A stretch of 64,000 bases of DNA from Mermis nigrescens (taxonomy: Eukaryota > Nematoda > Enoplea > Mermithida > Mermithidae), in the NCBI GenBank assembly GCA_036768485.1, contig JAVLUZ010000145.1, positions 2,720,756 to 2,784,755 of the forward strand, in the 5' to 3' direction. Shown in pieces: positions 42,799-54,895 of the stretch (positions within the stretch are counted from its first letter, which is position 1; each line of letters starts with the position of its first letter). The notes below the pieces were generated by a model. It saw only the letters and a program-made list of their open reading frames with translations. It did not search any database and was not told where the DNA came from. Position numbers and translations under genes: made by a program.

Positions 42799-45589
42799 TA
42801 TTATCATTGATGAAATTATCGTTTCATCTATGCATTCTTATTCTGTTTTCGTGGGTTATTTGCAAAAACAGATTAGAAATACTGATATTGAATCAGATTG
42901 AGTCATCAGAATATGAGCCCTAATCGCTTGCAATTTGTTAGATCGAGGTAAAATTGCATGTTTGCATTCAGTGATATAATCATTTAAGAATTTTTATAGT
43001 ATGGTATGTCATTTGGACTCTTGATTTGATTTTTTTGGCAGAGAATGTGTATTCTGAAATAACCTCAAGTCTAATAGAATATGGAAAACCGAGTGTACCG
43101 GCGTCAAATTTTTTTATAAAGACTTATGCTTCGACTAATCTTCTGCTTAGAAAAATGTATTGGGGTTTAGGCAATGAATGATTCAACATCATTGACCTAC
43201 TTAATCTCATCATTTCTGATTGCCCGCATTTAAATACATGAAATTTTTTATATAAGTATCAGTGGAATTTACCCCTTTTAAGGCAGCTTTTTTAAATAAA
43301 ATTTGGTCAAAAGATATTTATCTACCTATTTAGAAACTTGTGGATTTGTTTATGGCACCAAGGAAGCATTTGAACGTTGTTAGAAGCTGCATCAATCAAT
43401 CACGGAATAATAAAAAGCAGTTAAAAATTGAAGAAAAATATTTCTATTTTTTCATAACACTGCTGAATCTTTTGGCTGATCCTGGCTTTTTAAAAAACGT
43501 GATTCGTCGATTTATATTTACCCCGATTCTTATCAATCGTCGAATCGAATTTGAAAGTCAAATTTGCTGTCTGCACTGCTTCTTAACTTATATTTTCGAC
43601 AACTTAAATTGATTATTTTAATCCTTCAGCTTTTCGCACAAAGCTTAAAAGCCCTAAATTATCCCAACAGCCTTGTTTTGCACTTTTACTTGATTAATAG
43701 TCGGCTTTTTCTCTTGTCTCAAATTGAGTGCTGTTCTTAAGCTATTATTTGCTTTAACTTTGCGTCGTACATAAAAACAAGAGCGCCGGTCCAAAATATT
43801 TCGTCAGCAAATTTTTTGCCGCTTTTTGCTCCTGAAACGATGCCAGTTGGTTGCCTATTTTATTTACATACGCATATTTAAATGTAGCTCATGATGATAT
43901 AGTATACGAAAGCTTTGCTTGCAGAACGTCACATTATTACCAAAATAAAATGGGTAAGGTTTGAAATGCTCTGAGACGTTAGACAAACAACGAATTAGGT
44001 TGCTTTGCTTAGCATGCAGATTCAGCTGTTTGTCAACAGCCTGCTCCTAAAACTGATAAGGAACGTATCGGTGGATATGCGTCTTATCTAACCTATCACA
44101 ACTTAGCTAAGCGATTCAAAGTGAACTATATTACACCCGTACTGTATTATTATTAGCTTTTTTGACGCGTCATATTTCGAAAGTGAGCGATTTTTGGGAC
44201 GGCATAAAATTTATACTTTTTGCTGCTGATGTTATTTTGTTTTATTTTGCTCGGCATCATTTGTCAACAAATTCGCGTCATTTTGTGATAAGTTTTTACT
44301 GCTGAAACAGGAACATTTCGAAATCTTTTTCGCGCGAGTTCTATTTCATCGTGGTTTGACTTTAAATCATGATTATTATATTTATATCCACAAAGTTTCT
44401 AACCTTTAATGACTATTAGTCAAAAATAGAGGCATTTCTCATCGTTTTCCAACGAGATCTATATAATGGTGAAAAAAATTTCGGAAAAATGTTTAAACAT
44501 TTATTTTATTTCATACGCAAAACTCTATCGCTTAAACTATCTGCGCAACTAACTAATCAGCATTCAGTCCAGCTTATAAGTACGCAAAAAACCTGATTTG
44601 TTCGTCTTTTAAATGCAACCCCGCCTGTTTATATTAATTTTTCACGAGATTTTTTGTATTGTTCCCGCATATAATCCTGCCTACTTCTTAACGCTTCACT
44701 TAGATTTTTGCGCCTCATAAATTACGCAATCTCTCAAAATATAATTTTTTTATGTACACTTGTGCTATTTCACGCGTCTTTTTGTTTCTTACTTACTAAT
44801 AGCATGCTGCACTTCTTTCCTTGTCTTTTTTCCTTTTTAAAATTATTATTATTATTACTATTTTTATTTATTTATATTGTCTTCCTTCTTTCTTGCTTTT
44901 TTCTCGTATTGATGACTTCTTATTATTCCAAAAATTTTTCAGTATTTTCCTCTGGGGGACCCGTGAGAAACAAATTTTATTGTTTTGGGGTTAACCCCTC
45001 CTTCCCTTGGCTACGGGCCTGGCTATGATTATGTCACTAGGTAAAATAGATGCCAGTAGATGGATACTGTTTTTCATTAACCTATCTGCCTCTTCTGAAC
45101 CATTTATAATCTTGGGGCTCCTCAATTTTTTCAACTTCCACCCGAAGTTTTTTCATTTGCAAAAAATCGTAGAAAAGCTATCCTTTTAGTTGTTTTCAGC
45201 GATCTGTTGGCTGAAAAGTGAAAGATTTTGAATGTTTTAGTCAATTTAGGTACTCGATTTTTTTTAAATTTCAGCGAAAGTTTTTTTAATATTTTCATGT
45301 TCTAGAAAGAAAGGGCATCGTCAGAAACGCCTAAAAATTTTGTTATTGGCATATAACCAATGTTTAAAGACCAAAAAGGCACTTTAGGAAAAAATTTTGG
45401 CTTCACTACCATAAAATCTCCATTGCGGAGCATTTATTTTCTTGACTGTCCGAGATATTGATTTCATAAATCTGCAAGCTAGATTTGTTATTTTTGCGAA
45501 AAAATGGTAAAAAAGGCTCCTAAAAATTATCTAAAAATCGAAAATGTTGCAAAGTCGGGGTATGGTTTTTGGGATCCGAGGATGACGAC
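42799..45589. other. No convincing gene
   Basis: AT-rich with short frames only (90 codons at 43340, 106 codons at 44708), none with a recognisable domain. 45110-45370 is a diverged dispersed repeat. Confidence 0.4.
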
Positions 45590-45854
45590 CGTACGTGGGC
45601 AGCAAGAAAATTCTGGGGGGTGCAAGATTTTTCAAAGGTCAAAAAATGGCCTTAAAAATGGTGGTATGGCGAAAAAAAACACCATTTTTCGACGTTTGTC
45701 ATCGAGCACTATCCATTGGCATCAAAAAATTGCGGAAAAAACGGAAAAATTTCGAAAATTGAATTCTGGGGTATTTTGATTCCTGGGGGAAGTTATTTTG
45801 GTTTTTCGGGGGAGTGGTGCATACCCCTAAACCCCCACCCCACGCCCAGGTGTG
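45590..45854 (-). mobile_element. hAT MITE family M, copy 11
   Basis: Starts CGTACGTGGGCAGC and ends GCCCAGGTGTG, with duplications ATGACGAC at 45582-45589 and 45855-45862. Confidence 0.9.
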
Positions 45855-45887
45855 ATGACGACTGACTTTGGGTGAAGGATGCAACGA

Positions 45888-46117
45888 TGCATGTAACACG
45901 GGATGAAGGATCCCCCACCCAAAGTCTATCGTCCCCCAGCCCTCTTCCCCAAAGCCAGAAAATTCTTGACCCCCTTTTTTGAAAAAATAATAAATTTTTT
46001 GGCCGTTTCTAGGATGTTTTTTCTCCGTTTTTGGCCAAAATTTGGAGGTAATCTACCCCCCTCCCACTAAAAATGGCCGGGGACCCCCCCTCCCAAAATT
46101 TCGAGCCCTTACATGTA
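45888..46117 (+). mobile_element. MITE family N, copy 1
   Basis: Ends TGCATGTAACACGGG and CCCTTACATGTA are inverted. The body has GGATCCCCCACCCAAAGT and TTGGCCGTTTCTAGG. Relatives are at 46938-47171 (inverted) and 61948-62137. Confidence 0.7.
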
Positions 46118-46937
46118 TGAGTGCAACAGAATACGTACAAAATTCAACATAGGTATATATGTTGCGCGGCGAGAGACTACCTCATTGAACAATCACTCTA
46201 ACTTAACGGCGATAAGGCGAATTGATGCGCAACTCTTTTATTTAAATCATACCCTGAATATAATCAATCAAATATTTGACTTCGAATAAATATTTTGACA
46301 CTTGAAGACATTTTGGTAATTGTCAGACTTCATTATACCTGCGAATTATTAGGACCCATGGTGGAGTCGGCTAAGTGCATGTGCTTTATCGAGCATATCA
46401 AAATTATTGCGATTAGATTTTTGTATCTCAAATTAGTTCTAAAATCAGCTCGTCCGAATCAATTCTATGTTTACGACCATAATTTTTCCAGTATTTATCA
46501 AAAAATCATAAAAATTGTGAATTTATTCCTACATTCGACGTTTAGGATACCACTCCGGTTATCAAACGTTTTTTCTGACGCATCATCTGCCCGTGAACTT
46601 TTGCGCTCTCATATTATAAATTCATACGCCACGTATAATTTATTGTCCATATGAGCATTTAACAAATAGGCGACACCTCGTCCATTATTTTATTACCGTT
46701 TTTTTCTGGCAAAAACATATAATGATTTTATTTTTGTGCATTAAGTAAATATATACATAGGGAAGGTGAGATTTTTCGTCCATCGTTTTCAGACGACAAG
46801 CAAACAGCGTACATTAAACCGTAGACAGGTTTTAATCACCCGCTTTTCAAGTATAAAATTTACGACTCGTACTTTGCTCGCACACTTTAGTGCTAAGCAT
46901 ATCTGGTCAAATGGTCAGTTGTTCGCTCCGTCTAATA
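46118..46937. other. No recognised gene
   Basis: A 119-codon plus frame at 46295-46654 is open, but its codon use and content look random and it matches no family that I know. Confidence 0.35.
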
Positions 46938-47171
46938 TACATGTAACGGCTCGAAATTTCGGTTTGGGGTTCCCCGGCAATTTCCAGCGGGGGAGGGGTG
47001 TAGGTAAATGACCTCTACTTTTCGGACGAAAAAACCTAAAAAACGACCAAAAATTGAATTTCTTCCGAAAAATCGGATGATGGGCGGGTGGGCTGAAATT
47101 TTCTGGCTCCTGGAGGATAGAGGGACGGCCAACTTTGGGTGGGGGATCCTCCAATTCCCCTGTTGCATGTA
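46938..47171 (-). mobile_element. MITE family N, copy 2
   Basis: Ends TACATGTAACGGCTCG and CCTGTTGCATGTA. It is the inverse of copy 1, with GGGTGGGGGATCCTCC near its right end. It lies inverted about 820 bp from copy 1. Confidence 0.7.
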
Positions 47172-50100
47172 TGCCGTCCAAGCTTTCGTTAAGAATAGGT
47201 ATTTATTCTGGGCCAAAAGGTTATTTAAAGTGCAGCTCGGGAATGCTGTCTAGGTCTAAGGTAGTTTCCCTGGTTTGAAAAATGGTTGTCCAGCTTTGAC
47301 AAGTATTGTCCTAGTTCAGAAAAAGGTTTTCAGCCTTAAAAGTGGCTGTCCTACTCAATGAGTAATTTTTCAGGTCAAAGGTTTCCCATGGTCCAAAAAT
47401 CGTTTTCTACCTAAAAAAGTCAACGACTTTGACGGCATCCTACTTACTCCGATTTGCGCTAATAAATCTATCGTTAACCTGATTGAGGACGATTACAATT
47501 TTTCGCGCGCCTTTATTCCGTCTTTTACGCGAGAGCATTCAGTGAAAAATTCTTGTCGTGCTTTTCTATCATATAGGTAGGCATAAAATCTTTAATCAAC
47601 TCTGAATCTCGTGCTCCTTCTGAACCATTCATGGACGTGTAGATTTTCAATGATTCGGATTTCGGGCCCAAGGGAATCTGACAGATCCGTAGGATGTGCG
47701 CTTCACTTAAGCTTTTTCTCGACTTTTAGCAATATTGTAAATGACAAGAGACAAAACTTCACAAGAAACGTCGAAATGTGGAATAGGCATATTTAGCCGG
47801 TTTGTCGACTTTTTATGATCTAAACTACTAGAATTCTCATCCAGACACCTATTATTTTGATTCCTCGCTTTTCAAACTATTTCACTTGCTATGCACTTGT
47901 CTAAATGGCATGCTGCTTCCGTGATAAATAAACTGATTCGGCGCGCATGCCGAATGAAAACGTCCGACTGACCTCGTTATTTTTAAATGCGAGAAAAAAG
48001 AGCTTGAAAACGTTACATTGGAGGAGACCTAAACGACAGTTATCGCTGCACAACTGATTGATTATCTATTGAAAGAATTACGTTTGTCTCGTTGACGTTC
48101 AGAAAAAGTTTGTGCGATGAAAACAGTTATCCGTTCGATGTTGTGATTTATTTTAGTTCATAGAAGAAAAGTACATAATTATTTATGTTCAAATATGACC
48201 GATGGCATTGTTGTCGCTGTTCAATGGCTCGAAAGTTGTTGTTCTCCCGCTGCGAGTGCGGTCGCTCTCGGACACTTTTGGCTAATTTTAATTGATTACG
48301 TGCAAGTGGCCAAATTTTTTTCCAGTTTTCCATTTTGGCAGCCTCGAGGCCATTTCGCGATCGTTCAACGTCTCTCAATGACTTACGCAAGTGCGTCATT
48401 TCAGGCTTATGTTTCGAGTTACCTGTGCTATTCTCGGCACTAATTTATTCAAAACTGCGTTAAGTTTGCCTTTCATTTAACATAGCTCATTTTCCCTCTA
48501 TCTATGAGTTAACTCACTCGGTAAACTTAGTAGGTACGTATTAGGTACATGACTCGACACGACTTTGTACTCTGAGCAGTGTCGTCATTTCCAAACTCGT
48601 ACTCTGTTCCCGTTGTCGTCATTGGGCATATACCTAAGTACTACGTAAGTTATTACTTCTGACTACTTTTGGAGAAAAAACGTTGACGTCATCACGTACA
48701 CAAAAAATCGACCTACATTTCAACGTTATCTCCAATTATCGCTCTTATTCACATGTGGCGTTCACGTGACTGCGTTGGTCTTACAAATTGTCACTTCTTC
48801 GTCCAAGTAATCTTGATCGTTTAGCCTGTCAATACTGGAAATTTTCGTAATTGTGTTTGTACGTACAGCGTCTGCTTATAGCCTTGCGAGACGAACGTTT
48901 TCACGTCGTTTTATGATTTTCAATTTTCTAAAACAAATCTGGAAATTTTTAAGACACTGAATGATGAATTTCTAGGCTGTCGCGAATCGCAGTTTTAGGA
49001 TAAAACGGATAATCATGAACCCGCTCGTTATCCAATGATCTACTACTTTGGGCCCATTTGTTCGGCTGTTCCTTGCTATAGTGTAAAGTGGCCCGTTTTC
49101 GGAGGGTAATCGGGTATTCCTTTAGCATGCATTCACATTGAGAAATGAACGCAAATTCAGTCTAATTGTTGAAACTTATTGCGTGTTTCTATATCAAATC
49201 GACGTCGGAGATCACGAATATTATAGATACAAGTTTCATGAATATTATACAAGTAGCTTTTAAGCCTTAGCCTGAATCGCTAGAGTTGTCTGAAGGAGCG
49301 AGTAGAGTGAGTCGCATTCCTGCAATAGCTTGAATCAAGCAATCAGGCGTCAGTAGTATAGTTGAAAACTGAACTGCTGCTTTAGCTGAAAACTAAAGTG
49401 CTGACTCCAAAGATTACCACAGAAAATTAAAAAATTCGGATGGGGTATAATGGAAAATACCTGTTCCCGAATATGCGAAAGATCCAATTTAAGAGAAACG
49501 CATGTCTTTCGCTTCATATCAGTCTCTTTTAAAGCCAAGTCACAACTTCTCAGCATCCGATACAAGCCCAATCTGTTGAAGATTTCGAATATTTTGTCGT
49601 TTCAATCAAATGTTGCACCTTGCAAAGAAAGGATAACTAAAATTAAAATTTTAATCATGCTGAAAAACGTGCTTTGGCGGTCTGTTTACTGAACTTCGAG
49701 AATTTCCGATTTTTTAATTTAACATTTTCACTTGCATCCTAAAATTTCCGCTTCTAAGCCAACAAATTTTATATCTGCACTTGGAAGTCTTCGTTTTCTC
49801 ACTCATATTCAGCGTTTCACCGCGCTTTTTTTGTTCAATTTCTCGACCATCTGCTATGGGCGAACGACATTGATAAATCGTTTGATTAATCACGCTATTC
49901 GATATTTGCTTTCTGGAATTTTGCTTACCCATCGGCCGAATTCGGCTCAATTTCGGGGTAAACATTGCGCTTAATTTTCAGCAAAATGTTTGTTTGTCCA
50001 GTCACGTGAAAATCATTCGAAAGTCTGTGACTGTCTGCAGTTTTTGACGTGGTCAAGATACAGCCTTTTTTAAATGCGATTTGGACCAATAGTCCATTTC

Positions 50101-50570
50101 GCGCTTCTTTCCGCGTCTTTGTCACGTGACTGGCTCAGTTCAGTTGGCAAACGATTTGAAAACATCGCGTAACATTTTGAATATTTGCAGTTTTCTTTGC
50201 ATCGGTACGTTTCATCAACCAATTTATCATGATCGTTTCAGCAACATTCGATTGCTTGTTTTTGCATCCCATTCCGATATTGACTACTTCCCGACTCAGC
50301 TTCGATTCGACTGCTATTCATCATGTTCATTCGTCTGGCATAAGATTGCCACGTGGCTGGCAGGCATTCGTTTTGTCGGTTTAGTTTGGAATTTACGAGT
50401 ATAGTAGCGAATGTAGGTGGGTGGACCACATACAAAAATTAGGGTCGAATGAGATAGTTCATTGCTACCAGTTGTGGGATGCATTAGTAGTTTGAATTAT
50501 TAATCACACGAATAATTGGTAACGAGTTTCATGCGTAGATTGCAAATTCGGTAACCGCCTGAGCATATAG
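47172..50570. other. No gene
   Basis: Mixed AT-rich sequence with many overlapping short frames on both strands (for example 92 codons at 50126). None has a domain or plausible splice structure. From 47275 to 47410 a loose repeat of AAAAATGG.TGTCC..CTTT phrases is visible. Confidence 0.4.
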
Positions 50571-51320
50571 CTGCACAAGGTCAGGGTCGGCAAGGGGGAG
50601 GGGTAGGGGGGGGTGAAATCCGAAAAATCCAAAACAGTTAATTTAATGTTCACGATTTTTTTGTTGTTTTAACGATCAAAATGGTCAAAATAGCCTATAA
50701 AACGTTTTTTCGTGGTAAAATCGCATTTTAAACGCATTCTTAGTCCATTTTGACATTTTGATTGCATTATATCACTTTTAACACTAAAAATGCAACACTT
50801 TATAAATTTTCGGCGCTTTTTGAGTAAAAAGTACTTAGAAGTTCTAATCTGGCGCGAAGCGCCGGAAAAATTTTGACGTTTTTACTGCTTGACCTCAAAA
50901 ATGATGCAAAAAACGTTCCATCAGCATAAAATCGCCGGACAGTACCTATCCGGCTGAGCCTTCGGGGAGGAGGGATAATACCCTCTCACCCCCTTCCGCC
51001 CCCTATGTGCATGTATGCCGAATATCTATGCTGATCGTTCTAACCAAAAAGACCCTAATTACTTTGACATTGTCGTTTTGTGATTGTCTCAGCGTGCTTT
51101 CTTACTTTAAGTGAAAATATCGGTCTTCGCTGAATCAGTGATATACTGATGATCATGAGCGTAGGCAAGGGTGGTGGCCGACCCCCCTTGCCCAAAAAAT
51201 TTTGGGAAGGTGAGAAAATGCATGAAAATTGGCATCTTTTATCGAAAAATCTCAACATTTTCGGCGCTTCGCGCCACTGAATCATTATTTTTGTTAATTT
51301 AAGCCCAAGCGCGGCCAAAA
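50571..51320. repeat. Dispersed repeat fragments with GGCGCTTCGCGCC palindromes
   Basis: GGCGCGAAGCGCC at 50851-50863 and CGGCGCTTCGCGCC at 51262-51275 lie in two diverged repeat fragments. The second (about 51165-51320) begins GCGTAGGCAAGG and resembles 52460-52640. Confidence 0.55.
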
Positions 51321-51440
51321 ACACGTCATTTTTAATAGCTTATTGAGAGGAAATAAATTTTTTTGAATAGTTCGAATTTTTCGAGTTCAAGGATAGTGGC
51401 ATGTTCGGAAACGTCAGAAATGCACTCCTGCGTACGCCTG

Positions 51441-51497
51441 GTGATTGCTTGCTTTTCCAAGAAAAATCCTTGTGATTGCTTGCTTTTCCAAGAAAAT
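51441..51497 (+). repeat. Tandem duplication of about 29 bp
   Basis: GATTGCTTGCTTTTCCAAG occurs twice in immediate succession, followed each time by AAAA. Confidence 0.8.
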
Positions 51498-53118
51498 ATA
51501 AGACTTCTTGTTCGCATTGCTCTCCATCATTTTTCACGGGGTCTTTCTGCTACTCTATGTTTGACCTTTTTACCTCTATGTTCTATTGGGCCTCCAGGCA
51601 TGCACGTGAGGTGGAAAATATAAGGGTCAACACTTCCAGGATGGGAAAATATAAATATAACATTCTTTGGAAAAAGTTGGCAAAATGATGGCCAAAAATA
51701 GACGGAAATCAAACGATTTATCTGTTAATGACGTTTATGAAAATGTCACGAGTAAGTGTAATTTTATGCTTTATCGAGCTGTTATTATAGTCGTTTAATT
51801 CTAAGTGTAAGATTATGTTTTAGCATTCAATTAGCACTTGACAAATTAGAAATGATTGATCTTATGGGAAAATTTTGTCCTGAGTTTTCTATATCTCAAA
51901 GCCACCTTACTGATAATCGATAACTTGACTATTCCTAAATGTTATGTTTCTGATTTATTCATGAAGTTTATCAGTGATACAGAATGCTTTAGTTTTTTAT
52001 ACTCTCATTAATAAAACCATTCGGCTATTAATGTCAAATGATCGGGTGAACTGGTTCATATTATCGCGAATACGTCATCAATATTATTATTTACTTAGCA
52101 ATAAAACGTTCCTTACATTCAACCGTTTGCTGTTGCATTGTTTCTGATTTTGACACATGGCAGCCTTATAATCTAGGTCTAGTTTCAACATTTTCTGGTT
52201 TAAGCTTTGAAATTACGTTTTATTAAGATAGGCAATAGGTACTTCATTTTGTCGTGCGTCTTGGAATTGACGACGGTAGGCTTAAGCCTGATTCAATCCA
52301 GAATTTGGACATGCACGTCGTGAATAAACCTTTGTCTTATGTCCTTAGACAAAACACGTGTCCTAACCTGCTATCGTTCTAAAATAATGTGCTAATTTTC
52401 GTATTTTAGCTTAAAACACTTATTCGAAAATTCTGTCATTCTCACAAGCTTGCTCGACCCATGGGCGCACGCAGGGGCGGCCGCCCCCTCTTAGCCCAAA
52501 AGAAATTCTGGAAAGGTAAGATAATGCATGGAAACTAATGGAAATTGACATCTTTTTATCTGAAAAAACTCAGAATTTTTGGCGCTTCGCGCAAGCATGG
52601 CTAAAAAAACGTCATTTTTCAAAGCTTATTAAACGAAAATAAAATTTTGTTTCGAAAAGCTTGAGTTTTATGAGCTTAAAGGATAGAGCATGTTCGGGAA
52701 CGTCAGAGAATGCACTTTGTTTGTGCCCCGGCGAACATATCCCGAAATATAGGGTCACCAATTTTGACCGCTCCGCTTAAAAAATCATGCGTACGCCCTT
52801 GCCTGTACTTCTTCCATCTGGATAGAATAATTTTTTAAAAATCAATTTATGAAAAATTTGCGTTAAAAATCGTATCCAACGAGTAATATTGTATTAAAAA
52901 ATTTAAATATCTTCTAGCATTGCGTTGGATATTTGAATGACTATAAATTGCGAAGGCGCGACTAAAAGAAAAATGAGCACCCATCGAATGCGTCGGAGGA
53001 TTGTTTTTATATTGAAAAAATGAAAACGAGTTTGTTTAATGTTGTTTTTAAATGACTGAAAAGTTGTTTTTTTGTTTTTGCCGAAAAACCTCACTGTTAT
53101 TCAAGAAATACAGTTCTT
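51498..53118. other. No gene; one dispersed repeat at 52460-52800
   Basis: The repeat starts near GGGCGCACGCAGGGGCGGCCGCCCC, holds GGCGCTTCGCGC at 52581, and ends near CATGCGTACGCCCTTGCC. Together these look like the inverted ends of a MITE. The remainder shows nothing recognisable. Confidence 0.45.
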
Positions 53119-53126
53119 ATTTCCTG

Positions 53127-54887
53127 CACAGGCCTAGCCAGGAGGGGGCATTGGGGGCACATGCCCCCTCTCCCGAAAATTTTCAGAAACATTGTTGATT
53201 TTTCTGTTGCAATAATGTGTGTCCAGAAAATGAATTGAAAAAGGTAAAAACGTCAAAATTGGCGCTTCGCGCCGCGTCATTATTATTTATTGTTATATAG
53301 ATCCAATAAATTTAAAAGCTTGAATCAGCTAAAATAATCCAGCACTTCACATCAATATTGTAATTTAATGCTTTATTTGTTTGTTGAATGAAACTGTGAA
53401 TGCTTGCGGAGCATAATAGTAAAAGTGCGAAAATGATTGTGCACCAGTTTGTCTATTCTCTGCTTTGTTTGTCTTTTGTATACCAGTTCGTCTATCTTTT
53501 GCTTTGTCTGTCATTCTTTACAAGGACACATAATCATATTTTAAATGAAAGGAATGGCCAAATTTTCTTATGTTTTTGCGCATTTCCTGTTTTGTGAACT
53601 GCATCTTGTTAATAAGAAGGCAACAAATGGGCCTGAAAACGGTAAGAACAAAATTTTCATTGATACATTTTTCTTTATCTTATTGGCAGTGACTTGTTGC
53701 TGCGCTTTGTATTTAGCAGAAGTCGGAAAACGCATTTCAGCTCAGAAGTTTTGTGCAATGTAGGAGTTCATCAATTTTAGGTGTTTTTGGGCTTGATTCA
53801 GAACCGTGATTTGGCCGATTTTGCGAAAATTTTAGCGTTACTATTTAACATTAAAATGCTTTTTTTACAGAATTTTCCGAAAATTCTGCCCCGGAACCCG
53901 CTGGGAACGCTCGAGCGCGCCACCCCAGACCCCCGCAGCCGTAAAATCTCGTTGTACATGTGCAACGAGATTTAAGGAAGAACAAGCCAGATAGAAGGGT
54001 AAGGAATTTCTAAAAATTTCCGGCGCTTCGCGCCGGCATTAATGTGTCTATTTTGTTTGCTTTAAATGGTATAGATTGAGTTTAGAGTGCAAAAACGTCA
54101 GAATTTTCCGGCGCACTAGCGCTGCCAGTTACTGTACTTTCTCTTTTGTTAAGCTCCAGCATCGCGCTTAAAACCTGCCTGAATTTCTCAAAATATCTTC
54201 AGACAAAGTTAGTAATTCGCAGTTTTGTTGTAAGAAGGTTGAAGTGAATGAATGAATGAATGAAGATTTATTGTCAAGTGAATTCGAAATAATGAGTATA
54301 AGTTAATGCTACGAATAAAGAGGAATGACAAAAGGACATACGGTCACGATAATCATGACGAATTAAGTATGCCCCTTCAAAAATGAATTTAAATTAATGT
54401 TGGCTAATCTCGTTTTGAAAACTTCAATATTAGATGAAACGACAGTGTCCGGTAAACTATTCCAAATGTTAATGTATCTATGAGAAAAATTACTTTTATG
54501 CAAATTTGTTTTGTACAAATTTGACAATTTTCTGCTCCGTCAGACGATTAGTATTCACAGAGCTACAAAATGTTAAGAGCGGCAAAAAATGACTATATTT
54601 CTCGGCAATTTGCGCCACTTATAATTTCCGAACTGTTTGTCAATAGAAAGGCCGTAAATTCTAGATGGAAACGGTGATAATTCCAAAAATTTTCGGCACT
54701 TCGCGCCGCTTAACACTTTTTGTATTGTTGATCGTCAGAAACCCATAAATTAGCTAGGCTACACTACTAAAGGTCGAAGAACTCAGTTTTACTATACATA
54801 CCGGTACTGGCATTCAATGCAAAAGCAGTCTTAAAAAATTTTTGATTCATGCCCCCCCCTCGAACCAAAATCCTGGCTACGCCTCTG
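53127..54887 (+). mobile_element. Non-autonomous hAT-like element C
   Basis: Ends CACAGGCCTAGCCAGG and CCTGGCTACGCCTCTG are imperfect inverted repeats. They are flanked by a perfect 8-bp duplication ATTTCCTG at 53119-53126 and 54888-54895. The 1761-bp body is collinear with the interior of elements A and B, including the AATCCAGCACTTC and AAGAAGGC.ACAAA.GGGCCTGAAAA phrases and the GGCGCTTCGCGCC palindromes at 53261, 54021 and 54694. A GAATGAATGAATG run is at 54246. There is no transposase frame. Confidence 0.85.
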
Positions 54888-54895
54888 ATTTCCTG

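Noticed and set aside
45888..47171. Single transposon with MITE N copies as its terminal repeats
   Set aside because: Each copy has its own inverted ends and a third stands alone at 61948, so the inverted pair is two insertions.
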